A stretch of DNA of 64,000 nucleotides from Stereum hirsutum FP-91666 SS1. Taxonomy: Eukaryota; Basidiomycota; Agaricomycetes; Russulales; Stereaceae. The notes beneath the pieces are model-generated. The model did no database searches and had not been told where the DNA came from. It saw only the letters and a program-made list of their open reading frames with translations. The stretch spans positions 1,171,308 to 1,235,307 of the forward strand of contig NW_006763146.1 in assembly GCF_000264905.1 (NCBI RefSeq), in the 5' to 3' direction. Below are positions 23,194 to 34,827 of this stretch, in pieces. The first letter of the stretch is position 1, and the number at the start of each line of letters is the position of its first letter. The position numbers and the translations under genes are program-made.

Positions 23194-26100
23194 ATGCCAC
23201 CACCAATAGACATGAGAAAGGAACTCTCTGAGGAGAGCGAATCAGAGGATGAAGAGAGTGAGGACGAGGAGAGTAGTGATGCCTCAGGTTCTGGTGCGCT
23301 TCGTTATCTCTCATGTGCTTCTTCAAATTTTGAATACTGTTTGTCTCGTGAAGAGGAGGATTTGGGAGTAGGTTCTGAGGAAGACGCTGGGCTAGAAGAG
23401 GGAGAAGATGGACAGGGGCCGTCGGCGGAGATGCAAATAGAGGGTGACTTTGAGTGCGTACAACGCCTTCCTCCTTATTTTGTATTCTGTCTTATGCCAT
23501 GTATTCTAAGCCGCCTCATACAAAATATCCGAAACGCGGACGCGAGTACCAATACCGGTATGCTTAGCCGTGAGTGGGACTTCAATGCGGAAGAACAGGA
23601 TGCTATATTTCGAGACGACCTCCGTGCTGCATCTGGGATTGGGAAGAAAGGGAAGAAGGTAGGATATCCATATTGACGTCAACTATTCTACTACACTGTT
23701 TAACTTTTGCCTGCCAGCGAGGCGGTCGTAGAGGACCAGTTCTGTCACCACAAGTGAAAGCCATGCTCGGCGAGGGCAACCAGGCCTTCATTGACGATGA
23801 CATACCGAAAGCCGTTCAGATTATGCAGGAAGTCATTCGCATCGAACCAAGGGCCCGTGCTGCATGGGTCGTTCTTGCTAACATACACGAACGAGACAAC
23901 CCAGAGAAGGCGTTGCAGCTGAGAATCATGGCTGCTCATCTACAACATGAAGCAGATGATTGGTTGACTTTGGCTCGCGAGTCGAGGTACAGTCTACATT
24001 ATGAAAGTCTGTGTATATTTCTCAAATCAAAACCCCAGGGAACGCGGTTTCAACAAACAAGCCCTCTATTGCTATGGTAAGGTGGCGAGCCTCGACCCCT
24101 CAAATATTAATGCGCTTTGGGACCGGGCGTCTTTGGCAAAAGAACTTGGAGAATACCGCATCGTATGTTTTTCCCTTTGCATGACATCCTATGTCATACT
24201 TACCTGACAAAAATACAGGTCCGTTTTTCCCTGCTCGGGATCCTCAAGAGCGTCCCTCATGACCTCACAATCCTCGAGGAAATACGCCCCATCCTTGTCG
24301 AACTTTCCGACCTCAATACCTGCGCGTCTTTGTATCACGGTGCATTCACGCACTTTCAGTCCCTCTACCCTTCTGGACTGGGCCCAGGTCCAGATCCCAC
24401 TGTTGGCGACATCCCAGGAGGTGGATTCGGTCATCTTCAGCTCCTTGTCCTAGCAGATCTCTACAATGGACTGAACGAGCATGACAAAGCGGTCCATGTC
24501 ATTCGAAATGGGTCGAGATGGCTGCAGGGAAGAGCGGATCAGAAATTCTGGGACGCCTGTGAGGATGACAGGGAGTACGATATAGGGGATTGGAGGACAG
24601 AGGGTGGCTCTGGCGCGACTGGAAGGGAAGGGTGGGTTCAGCCCGGGAAATATCCTCTGGACGTGAATGCAAGGCATAGGTTGGCAGTTGCAAGGTTGAG
24701 AATGGGTGAGATGGATGAGGGAGTGGTAAGTCCGACTGCTTCTATCCTGAGGGACACTTATTTCCTTGCTGACTTCTCGACCTAGATGCATGCCAAGGTC
24801 ATCCTTGCTCAGGATGTGTTTGACTATGCACCACTTTTCGCGGAAATCGCGGACGCGTATTACGACTCGAAGATGTACGCCGACGCGAAGCCAATCTACG
24901 AAACGCTAGCTCATGATGCAGCGGTATGTGGTTGTGGTGACCTTCACAGATGGCATGTTTTTAATAAACGGTTCTTCGTTCCAAGACGAGTAGCCTACAC
25001 ATACTTCTGCAAGTGGCTCGATGTTGCCACTTGCTTGGCGACCTCCGCGAGGCCGCTGATGTATATGAACATGGTATGGATGTCGAGAAAACAATAGCAT
25101 CTTCTCGTGGAGCTGAGAAAAACCTGCTAATACGTCTCCTTAGTACTCGCTGCCGACGCCACCGACAACGAAAGCAAGATGAGACTGGCAGAAATCTATG
25201 AGGTTCTCAATGAACCACGTAAAGCTTTAGAGCTCGTTTTCCAAGGTTACTCTATCTGTCTTTTCACACCGTTTTCCCCTTTACTAACGGTACATGGTCA
25301 TGCTACAGTGATTGAATCTCGCCGCCGACCTCGCAAAGGCGCCACACAAACCTCCGAATCCACTGATGCTCCCACCACCTCCCTATTCGAAGAAAGCTCC
25401 AAGAGGTACAAACAATCAGCCAAGGCTAAATTTAGCCATGCTGAACTCAAGGAGATGGAAAGTCAGAAGGAGGAGGAAGTATTGAGGTCATATCAGCGTG
25501 TACAAGCTACATGGGAGGATATGTTGAAGCCTGATGGTACCGAGGGCCAGGCGGAGGCTGAGAGAGAGTGGTTAGTTGAGGTAGAAAGGATGACAGAGAG
25601 TTTCCGAATGACGAAGAAACTGTTCTTGACGAGTCGGGTCAGTCTTTCACGTCCGTCTTATGGGATAAGCATGCTGATGCACGATATTGCAGAGTGATCC
25701 ATTCCGCGGCATGTTCCCCTCAAAGACTAGCAGGAAGACGCGAGTTGAAGACGAAGACGCCCTGGCATCGCGGATTGCGCTTGAAATGGGTAAGAACCTT
25801 GCACCTCCATCTGTTCCCGCAGCTGAAGGTGTTCTCGACAGAGGATGAACGGGCACAGCGAGCCCTCAACAAGGCAAACAAAAAGCCAGAGAAAGTGACC
25901 ATCTTCCGCGGCATCCACTTTGATGAGTGGTTACGGGTCTTTATGCAGGCAAGTCTTCGTCTTACCGTCAAGTCGTTCTTGTCGCTCACCATACATGCAA
26001 CTTATAGTACGCGTTCGTTTTGACGAAACGCGGCCAATATGACCTTGCAGAGGAGCTCCTATCCCACCTTCTACACTCGAACGCCTACCAGTCCCCCGAG

Positions 26101-27286
26101 GTGCAGGATACCGTACGGATTGCGATCATGAGTGTGTATTGATAAACCTGATCACTTCGCTAACTCGCTCATCCTTAGTCACTGATTTTCCACTGTATCT
26201 ACAGCATGCGCAGCCAATGCGAAGAACTACGATACCGTGGTAGAACAGGGACGGAAGATCATCAACTCCCACCAATTCAATAACGAGCCTATGCGCGTCC
26301 TCGTCGCTTCTCTAGCCTCCGGGTTCCGTAACACCGACGCGTTCATCACTTCCAAACTGCAAAAGCACCTGCTCCGCGAGATCAAGCTGTCCGACGCCGC
26401 CATACGCCATCAAGATGCGCTCAAGTGGTATGCTCCGAGGGGGAGATGGGCATTGGCGCCAAGCGGAAGCTGGAAGGGCGAGGAAGCGGGTGGTGACGAT
26501 GATGTGGATGATGCGGGTCCAAGCACGAACTTGAAGACCGGTGGCCCGCCTTCAGACCTGCCGAAGGTGGACAACCCGATGTTGGTGACGATATACGGAC
26601 AGTTAAGCTTGGGTGCTCGAAGTTATCAGAGTGCGATTTGTGAGTGCGATTTGAGCTTCTGTGTGTTTGTCTTCAGCATGACTGAACCCTCTGACGCGGT
26701 AGACTACCTGCTACATGCCTACGATTACTGCCCGCAGGAGCCGATGGTTTGTTTGTCACTCGCTATTGCTTCCATGGGCCGTGCGATGCAGCGACAAGCA
26801 GACAATCGACACCATCTCGTCGCCCAGGTGAGTACTCGCGCCGCTACTATCTGAATCAGGATACTCATGAAATAGCACTAGGCTATGGCATTCCTGACGA
26901 AGTACCGCGAGTTGCGGCAATCTGACTCGGTTGGACAAGACGAAATTGACTATAACTTTGGTCGTTCCTTCCACCAACTTGGTGAGTTATCTCCAGCTTA
27001 GCTTCCTGTTCTTTGAACTTTGATACGAAATGGGTGGCAGGACTTCACTCTCTGGCGGTTAAGCACTATGAACGCGTGCTCGCTCTCGCGGAGGAGAGGA
27101 CGAAATCGAATCCAGAGGTAACCAATCTGAGCATCTTTGCATATCTGTCTGATCTAAAAATATTTTGTTCTTCCTCAGGACATTGGTCTCGCAAAAGAGG
27201 CAGCATACAATCTCTCTTTGATTTTCGTCATCACTGGTGCTGCTCCCCTTGCCGAAGCCTTGTACCGGCGTTGGCTATCATTTTGA
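23194..27286 (+). CDS. TFC4: Transcription factor IIIC subunit Tfc4/Sfc4 (tau131-like TPR protein)
   Basis: Subunit of the TFIIIC tauA module, which binds box A of tRNA genes and recruits TFIIIB for RNA polymerase III. The N-terminus is strongly acidic (runs of Glu/Ser/Asp, residues 8-80). Tetratricopeptide repeats start with RGPVLSPQVKAMLGEGNQAF and continue through AVQIMQEVIRIEPRARAAWV, NPEKALQLRIMAAHL, QALYCYGKVASLDPSNINAL and DYAPLFAEIADAYYDSKMYA. A charged linker (25310-25700) separates these from the C-terminal TPR block, which ends EAAYNLSLIFVITGAAPLAE and a terminal ALYRRWLSF, the usual end of the family. The gene is cut by more than a dozen short introns; joints were checked only where motifs cross them. 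The protein should be about 1,000 residues. Confidence 0.85.
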
Positions 27287-28351
27287 AACCCTAGTCATCT
27301 CCGGGCAGCGTGAGCTGTCGGTCATATTTGTTGTGAATCGTTTCGGTTCTAGGCCTTTGCATCAAGGTGTATGACCTTCGCGCTCAAAGCAGAACCGCCC
27401 ACGTTCCCTGTCACTAAACGGCTCATCCCTCGTCTTCGGCATTATGCTCATGGGCATTACCATCTCGATTAACTGGCTTTCCGTCAGTGCTGATCTCGTC
27501 GGAACGCCTGTCATGTGGCTGCGAGGTATCGGGATGTCGGTCTGGGGGTATGGGTGCCATAGCGTGGTTGTTAAATCGCACTCAAACAACTTATTTGGAG
27601 TGCGAGCTATCTGGTGATTCATTTTGTTTGGAAGAAGGCTATGACTACTAGATGGAGGTACTTAGAGTCGTCAACTCGTCTGGATGATTCATAGCCAATG
27701 AGTTCTTTCTCTCTTGACCCGGACATATGCTATAGTGAGTAATGATGACCAAAGAGAAACCGAGGAAATATATATGTTTGAGCTTCGTGGTGGTGACACC
27801 CCGGAAGACTGTACTCATTTGTTTTGGAGAGGGAGCTGACTGCAGTGAGAACGCCACAATTCCATCGTCGTACAGCCCCTGTGGCGCGCCACTCACTTTT
27901 CCTTCTCTTCTTTTTTTTCCGGCTCATTGCCCCTAAATAATCGCATGGTCCCTAGATGAGAGATAGACCTTTTTGAGAGGAAGAGTGTGATATTATGGTG
28001 CCAATGGTCGTCTTCATTCGCGACAGCTTTCCATAGGTAATTCAGCGTAGTGGGTACGCTGTACAGACAGCGTCGAGACAGGTCTTCCACATGTTTGGAG
28101 ACAGCAATAGTCAAATGGCGCCAAAAACTTGCATATACCAGGTAGAGTAATGATACAACATGCGAAACAAAAACGTCCGTAAACAGAAAGGTTGTGTGAC
28201 CCCCTATTTCATTGCGGCCTCATTTTTTGCCGATACCCCAAGAGAGAGAGTTCCTTGTCCGAGATCTAGTACCCCCTGCCCTTTCCTTTCCAGTCAGGAA
28301 TGGACCATCCGTTAAGATACCCCACACCGATCTATTCCAAAAAAAAACAGT
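27287..28351. other. Intergenic
   Basis: Two convergent 3' regions (TFC4 and the TspO gene). No supported gene. Confidence 0.7.
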
Positions 28352-29080
28352 TCAGCGATATATCTCCAAAGGGGAGAGCAGACTTGCACCCACATTCAAA
28401 TAGGTGGCAAAGCCCAACCAGCCAAGGTAAGGCACGAGCGCCCAAGCCGCGACTTCGTCGACTTGACCCCAGGTATAGGTCAGGTAAGACGTCACGCCGA
28501 GGAGGGAGACGATGTCGACGGCGGCGAGGGCGGGCTGTTTGAACTTGAAGAAGGTCGGCATCCAGGCTAGGTTGAGTCCGAGTTGGATGGAGTAGAGCGT
28601 CGCGCCGTGCTGTGACCCACCCAAAACAAGAGGAAAAAGAAAAGGAAAGAGATGGTGTGGAGGGTGAGTTATACTATATTTTTGTTTCGCGAGATTTGGA
28701 GGATAGGGGTATGGAATGGGAGGGACGTACGAGGGCGAGGCCGCGAGTGATGGGGTTGATAGAAGTGAGGCCGGTGCTCATGGCACGGTACGCCGAGTAT
28801 CCCATCAGACCGTACAGAGCAGTCCAAGCAGGCCCGAATAGCCAAGGAGGCGGACGGTACGCGGGTTGCCTCATTTGCGTGTACATCTCCTGAGTCTTAC
28901 GCGCTGTGCCATAAACGACGAAAAGTCAGTACTTATGAATTTCGCGCGAAAAGTATGTGTAGACTAACAGGAGATTGAGAAGCCGACTGCTGCTCCGAGC
29001 CCTACGGGCAGCAAGATTGCTGAAGCTGGGTGGGTGAAGAATGCATTGGGAAGGGTGAGGTGAGGAATGTAGGACGTCAT
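28352..29080 (-). CDS. TspO/MBR (translocator protein) family membrane protein
   Basis: Five-helix membrane protein related to mitochondrial TSPO and bacterial TspO, which bind porphyrins and sterols. Three exons give about 185 residues, normal for the family. Family hallmarks are all present: YRPPPWLFGPAWTALYGLMG with YSAYRAM in the first half, then LGLNLAWMPTFFKFKQPALA, TSYLTYTWGQVDEVAAWALV and PYLGWLGFATYLNVG near the end. The start was chosen because MTSYIPHLTLPNAFFTHPAS runs straight into the first helix (ILLPVGLGAAVGFSI). Exact function in fungi is not settled; haem/porphyrin metabolism or stress response is the usual suggestion. Confidence 0.9.
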
Positions 29081-30239
29081 CTCTGTAAAAACCGTGTTTG
29101 GGATTTAGTATGGATAATTTATGAGAAACGTTCCTTCTGAAAGGTAAGATATCGTACTGGCAAATGATGGTTCTTGAGGTCAAGTTGTTTTGTAGGCGAT
29201 TTTGAGGTGAGGTGGTGGTAAGAGTTAGGTCCAAGTTAGGTCGAGCGACGCTGCGTAGATGCGGGGTTATGGACGAGCAACGACGTCATACAGGGGGTCA
29301 CATCGAGGACGTGCCACATTAGGGGTTTTATGATACGGCCCCAGAGCTCATTTCTGCCTGGCCAGAGATTGCTCCACCTCGAGCGCCGGCCCCGCATACG
29401 ACGAAGCCAACAGCGTTCGGCTTATTCCGCGTTAGCCTTCGCATGTTGGTGACAGCACCCCAGCATCTATTATCTTCTATAAACTTCGTGATAGGCAACG
29501 TAAGCATGCTTGGATAGAATCCCGTGAAAAATCTGAAGAAAAACAGCCCGAAATAAGGAGTGGACAAGGGGCACTCGATACAGAGCGCGGCGCGAAGCCT
29601 CTCGTGGGAGTGTGGAACCCAGCGCCACTTTGATCTCTGGGCTCATAAAACTCTGGCCCCAGGTCATCGAAACGCCCGTATCATATTCAACCAAGCTGGG
29701 GCCACATTCGGGCAAGCGTCTATTTCCTGGCGATCAAATGAGTCTCTGCACGAAAGATACACAACCGATACCGAAAATTCCAAAGGCGAGTCAAGAAAAC
29801 CCAAGAGACGTGAGGGCTCTGCACACTTCGCGGGTACACTTGTCACCCATTCGCACTGGTAGCCTTGCTAGTGAGAACGCGATGATCTATAGCACAAATA
29901 ATTACACAAATCCCTGTAACCAATGGATGTCGACGATGTTCTAAATATGACAGTAAACAAATGATGAAGAAATAGATATAGGTGACGGCGCCGTTGAAGG
30001 CCTGAACGACAGACAACGCAAGATGCGATAGATGAGACAAACGGGTGGAACCGTATGAATCTAGCGCCAAGTCGGCAGCAGCGAAACGTAGCTAATAACG
30101 CTGTTGAGTAGTACTAGAATGGGCGGCGCCTGTCTGAGTCCGTAGGAGTGAGAGGCGTGCATGAAAGGTGGTCGACAGTTGCGTGTGAACGGCCGTACAA
30201 TGAATCGGACATTGAGGATGCGACCGCAAGGATCTAGGA
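29081..30239. other. Intergenic
   Basis: 5' region of the TspO gene and 3' region of the CBS gene. Short frames only and no recognised feature. Confidence 0.65.
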
Positions 30240-31144
30240 TCAGATACCACGACGGGTGACAAAGGTCTGCGGCGGCGATGTGGCGTCAGTCAATATTTGA
30301 AGCTTGTGACTGAATTTACGCCGCAGAGGACAAGAGAGCGAGGGTCGTGCGCGGGCTAGCGAAAAATGGGCTCACCTCGAGGTCGTGCGATGTTGCGACG
30401 GCAAGCACGAATTTCCGGTCATAGTCTGTCACTGTGGCGGTGAATTGAGTAAGTGATTGAGTACCGGTGAAGCGAGATATTTGGAAGAGCAAAATTAGGC
30501 GGAATTGGGACAATACGAACCTAGTGCAAAGATGTTCTGCTTGAGAAAGCCTTCGAGGTCGGTGAGGGGGGTATCGGGAGTTATGGTTGTGTATGGATTC
30601 GTTGTAACAGAGCGCTTGAACTTGGTCATGAATGATGCGACCTTGTCTGACTAGGGAGCATAGGAAGTGTATGCCAATTATAAGCATGCTGCCATCATTG
30701 AATATGCCAGATGGCGAACGAAATGCGTACAGGAGATGCCTCGCCCGCCTCCCACTTCTTCTTGAGTGCGCCGACATCGATGTACCCCAGAGGTTTGCGT
30801 TTACGGTCCAGCACTCTGAATTAAATATGACATCAAGGCTTATGAGAAAGTTCGTCCAGGATGGGATAAGCTTTACGAGTTTGGCATACGGGATGTAAGA
30901 AAAGTCTCGGTCGAAGGCGGATTCAATGGCGCGGGAGATATCTTCATCCTGTGGAAGCGCAAACGCTGGTGGTAGTTGCAGATCCTATACCATCGTCCAA
31001 CAGTCTTCCTTTAACAGAGGCTTTTTCGATAAATGGGTGGAATTGCCAGCGCACCTCTACGACCGCGCCACGGTACCTGTCTGGAGGTGGGAGAGTGAGA
31101 CCGTTTGTGTGGCTGGTGGGATGGACTGCTGTGGCGACAGACAT
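30240..31144 (-). CDS. Small CBS-domain protein
   Basis: A protein of about 164 residues that is essentially one pair of CBS motifs, the fold that binds adenosyl ligands such as AMP or ATP. Reading: GAVVEDLQLPPAFALPQDED, ISRAIESAFDRDFSYIP, LDRKRKPLGYIDVGALKKKW, VASFMTKFKR, TITPDTPLTDLEGFLKQNIF, ALVTDYDRKFVLAVATSHDL, ending in ETFVTRRGI. Five introns are needed, and the last exon codes only the final nine residues. This matches an uncharacterised CBS protein conserved in fungi. It lies head to head with the Rrg7-like gene (558 bp between start codons), so a shared promoter region is possible. The specific function is unknown. Confidence 0.85.
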
Positions 31145-31702
31145 GACTGGACAGTTTGTGTGGTTGGGAAGCGGTACGTGTCAAGCGAGACCAGAGTTTG
31201 TGGTGAGACAAAGAGGAGAGACAAGGACGGATTATTATATTCCTGCCACCACGTGAGTCGGCGCTGGGCGCTGTGGCGCGCCACGTCGATGTCCTGGCAC
31301 CTGCATCAGTTGTAAAGACATGGTTGGACGAGCAAGTATGATAGAAAATATAGAGCACAGAGACGACTGGAAGACCCCCTATAGAGTACTAATCCTTACG
31401 ATTGTGGAAAGAAGGAAAGATACTCATTGACCTGACCTCGGGTAGATAAATTTCGGATCGGCCCGCATGCCAGTGTTAAAAGTTGAACGCGTCTTCGCCG
31501 CGTCCTCCCCCCACCTACTCACCACGACGCGTAATCCAACGCGTTGTATGGTCTGTTTCGAGCCCACCTGATTAGCTGTTGAACTAGGAAAAGCACTGGA
31601 TTGAAGACTTACTATCTTGGATTTTAGCAGCAGACTGATACCAAACTTCTGTTCAACATCTCTTCGCTGCCACCTTCGATTTCTTTTTCGGTTTAAATCC
31701 AA
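31145..31702. promoter_or_regulatory. Divergent intergenic region
   Basis: 558 bp between the start codons of the CBS gene (-) and the Rrg7-like gene (+). It must hold both promoters. No clear TATA box was seen for either gene. Confidence 0.5.
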
Positions 31703-32585
31703 ATGCGGTTTACAAGGGTTGTGCATAGCACACTTGGGCATCTTTCCAGTGTGCACCGTGGTACGGCCTTCGAAAAGCGTTCTCTTAACCTTCTTCAGTC
31801 AACCATGTCCATGTCACTTGCTCGCGTTGGTGGACGGGCCGATGGAGGCGTTGACCTCCTCGGCTGGTGGTGGCTTCCTGAAGCCGGATCCCTAGGTAGG
31901 ATAGGCTATTCATCTTCTCGTGCTCGGAACTTTTTGAGGGAACCGCTGATACAAAATATTTGCAGACCCAGAACCCCGCCGTCGCATTCGTGTCCTTGGT
32001 CAATGCAAAGCTGAGAAGAAAAAGATGGGTCCCAATTACGTGCGCGAACTTGAAGGGGTAGTGTACAAATACACGTCCGAGGCTCGTCGTCTCTCCGACA
32101 CCTCTTCGAGTCCAAATCCTACTTCTCTCTCGCCATCATCTTCTGCACTTCCTAACCTCAACGCTGAAGACTTTCTCGTCGACCTCACGGGACATAACGC
32201 CTTCCGCAATCCTCGCAATCCGACATCATTACCCATCGTTGCCGTCCTCGTCTCTGAATCATCTTTCACTCAAGCATGTCTTCTCACCGCTCATGCGTCC
32301 CCTGTTCCGTTCTTTCTACTTCATCTACCTCCTTTCGCGTCGCTACCCCATCCTGACGAAGCCCGCCCATCATCTGGCCCTATGGGAACATTATACTGGA
32401 ATGCTGCCCTTTCCTCATCGCATGGGTTGCTGGGCACAGAGTTTGAGATCAGATGGGAGCGCGATCCGGAGAATACGGAGGGGGAGACGAAGGGAAGACC
32501 GAGGTTGTGGTATGGTGGGAAGAGACTGCCGAATTGGATACCTGGTCTGGATAGGGGCAATATCGATTCAAGCGGGGCTTCCTGA
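31703..32585 (+). CDS. RRG7: Rrg7-like mitochondrial protein with PD-(D/E)XK nuclease fold
   Basis: Resembles Required for Respiratory Growth 7, a mitochondrial family with a restriction-endonuclease-like fold. Key segments: RGTAFEKRSLNLLQ (Glu24), SLARVGGRADGGVDLLGWWW (Asp51), RRIRVLGQCKAEKKKMGPNY (Gln77-x-Lys79) and YVRELEGVVY. The E...D...QxK arrangement is the usual active-site pattern of this fold, with Gln in the (D/E/Q)xK position. One intron lies between LPEAGSL and DPEPRRR. The C-terminal part has family-like pieces (LPIVAVLVSESSFTQACLL, YWNAALSSSHGLLGTEFEIR). About 270 residues. The basic N-terminus could be a mitochondrial import signal, but the true start might be further upstream. 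Confidence 0.75.
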
Positions 32586-33131
32586 CCGGGAGCGAGATGT
32601 TTTACGACACAACGACGTTTTATGCCTATTCGCGCAAGAGGACCGTGGCTTCGAGGCGTTCCTCCGTCCCTGTTCAACAGCGCTTCGAGACTCGCAAGCA
32701 CCTACGTGACGTCGTGTCGGAGTTGTTGCCCCCGAGAACGCGTGGACGAGTCTTCTGTGAGAGGCGATCATTAACTCAATTAAACACGATACACTCCTAA
32801 TCGTCAATCCGTCGCGCTCACTCCCGGCCAGTCGCACAGAACTCCACCAGGTGTCTTTACCACCTGACCCTAGCTAGGAACCTTTCGACCTCATCTTCCA
32901 CCCTGCACGCATGCTAAGCCAGTCACCAGTCACCCAATCCGACTTTTTGCCTCGTCCTTGGCCTTATGGTTGCCTTCATATCGTGCATAGTTACAAGGCT
33001 CGTGGATTCAGCCGGAGATTCTTCACGGCTGGACAGGGGCCGCCTCGGTCCACCTGGAGCGTTGCTGTGTTTCGCTGTGTACATATAAAGGCTGAAATGG
33101 CCCGTCGTGATGTTTTCGAGGAGAGCTCACG
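32586..33131. other. Intergenic, GH43 promoter
   Basis: Holds the 3' end of the Rrg7-like gene and the GH43 promoter. No other gene seen. Confidence 0.6.
33084..33089 (+). promoter_or_regulatory. TATA box of the GH43 gene
   Basis: TATAAA lies 48 bases before the start codon at 33132, a short but usual spacing for fungal secreted-enzyme genes. Confidence 0.55.
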
Positions 33132-34827
33132 ATGAGAACATCTTCTGCGATTTTGGGGCTTTACGTTCTTGCTACAAGTGCGTTGCTTGCACTTGGTGCC
33201 ACTTTCACCAATCCCATTAGGGACGAGAATGGTTCTGACCCGTGGATGGTATGTTGGTTGACTTGTGTTTGTGTCCCTTGATTAATCGCTGTGATTTGCA
33301 GACATATTTTGATGGATATTGTTAGTCTCCCTTATTACCTCGCCGTCTTCTTTTTTGAGCCGAGTTGTTTGCCCGCTTCCCAGATTATTTGACCACCACT
33401 GAGTGGACCGATGTCACCATCACCCGCGCCACTGTCAGCAGTTTGTTTATTCTACCCCTCTTCAAGATTCAGGCTGACAACGACTTCGTAACTTAGACGG
33501 TTGAAGGACTGAAGACCGGTGAGACAACTGTCGCATTCTCGACGACAGCCACTGCATACTGTTGCAACGTCTGTAAGTTCAATGTTCACTACGCCGCGTT
33601 AGAGGCTATACACTGACACTTTTCTGTGCAGGGGCTCCTGAAAGTAAGTGCTCCATGCCTTTCCGGGTATTTCGTGCGGTCCTGATTGTTGTGTAGTCCA
33701 CCTCGTGAACGGCATCTGGTACATGTAAGTGTAGTACGTTTGAGAGTTTCGTGGAGATGCTGAGGGTCAATCTTCAGTTACTATGTCGCCGGAACGTCCG
33801 ATGCCGCCAACCAACACATTCAAGTTCTCGAGGGCAATGCTGATTCACCCTGGGGCCTTATACCTACGCCGGTACGTACTCTTAGATTGCGGTTGTTCAC
33901 CATCTCTCATTTACGGTTTGCGAAATTATACAGGTCGAATCGTCATCCCGAACCGTGACGTCTGGTCCATCGATCCGACTATTATGGTGCTCTCTTCTGG
34001 CCAATATTTGGTTTATAGCTCGTTCAATGGGGATCTTCAATCCCTGTATATTGCGTAAGCTTCATATGTTGATCACTTGCCCGCTCTATACTCACTTGTC
34101 TCATCTTAGGAAAATGACCGACGCCCTCACCGTTGGCGATGCAGTTCTCATTTCCGAGCCAACTTACTCGTGGGAGACTGAAGGTAACCCCGTCAACGAA
34201 GGTCCCGGTATGTCTGTTCCTGCTGTACTCCCACGTAAATAGTCCCGCATCATGCTCATCCGTCTTGCCTTCAGTTGCACTGTATCATGGCGGTAGGACC
34301 TGGCTCGTCTACTCTGCCTCTTACTGCTGGAACAACTACAAGCTTGGAATGCTCGAACTTGTCGGATCGGATCCTATGGTAGCCTCCAACTGGGTGAAGA
34401 ACCCCGAACCCATCTTTCAGGCCGCAGATGGCGACTATGGGTAAGCCGAACTCCTATGTTCGAGGAGGCGTTGGGTACTGACTAAGGGACATAGACCGGG
34501 ACACAACTATTTCTTCATTGTGAGTCAACGATGCTAGCATCGGATGCCTACATGATGGCTGAATGTGACGCTCCGATGTGTAGTCTCCGAACGGAGAAGA
34601 CATATGGAATGTATTCCACGCTTCTCCGACCTCGACTGTAGCGTGCGATGGAACACGCAGAACTTTCGTCCAGCCCGTCAACTGGTACGTCCTATCTTCC
34701 CTTCATATCCGCGAACCCGTCATATGTCCCCGGCGAGTTGTTGACAGTCCGGGCAGGAATTCCGATGGTACGCCGAACTTGGGCAGTCCCATTGCGCCTG
34801 GGGTGGCGGTTACGGAACCGGCGTAAG
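33132..34827 (+). CDS. Secreted GH43 family glycoside hydrolase (arabinanase/arabinofuranosidase type)
   Basis: Probable extracellular enzyme acting on arabinose- or xylose-containing plant polysaccharides. A signal peptide (RTSSAILGLYVLATSALLAL) precedes the five-blade propeller. Catalytic marks of family 43: Asp in NGSDPWMTYFDGYYYLTTTE (base), Asp in NRDVWSIDPTIMVL (pKa modulator) and Glu in NPVNEGPVALYHGGRTWLVY (acid). GPGHNYFFISPNGEDIWNVF and QPVNWNSDGTPNLGSPIAPG close the domain. Exons are very small at 33302-33320 (19 nt) and 33632-33643 (12 nt). Near 33852-33858 the reading frame changes within one exon: LEGNADSPWG is in one frame and PYTYAG, expected next, is in another. The frame is rescued only by a donor 4 nt downstream of the better one. 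The gene may be intact, slightly altered, or newly broken. Confidence 0.75.
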
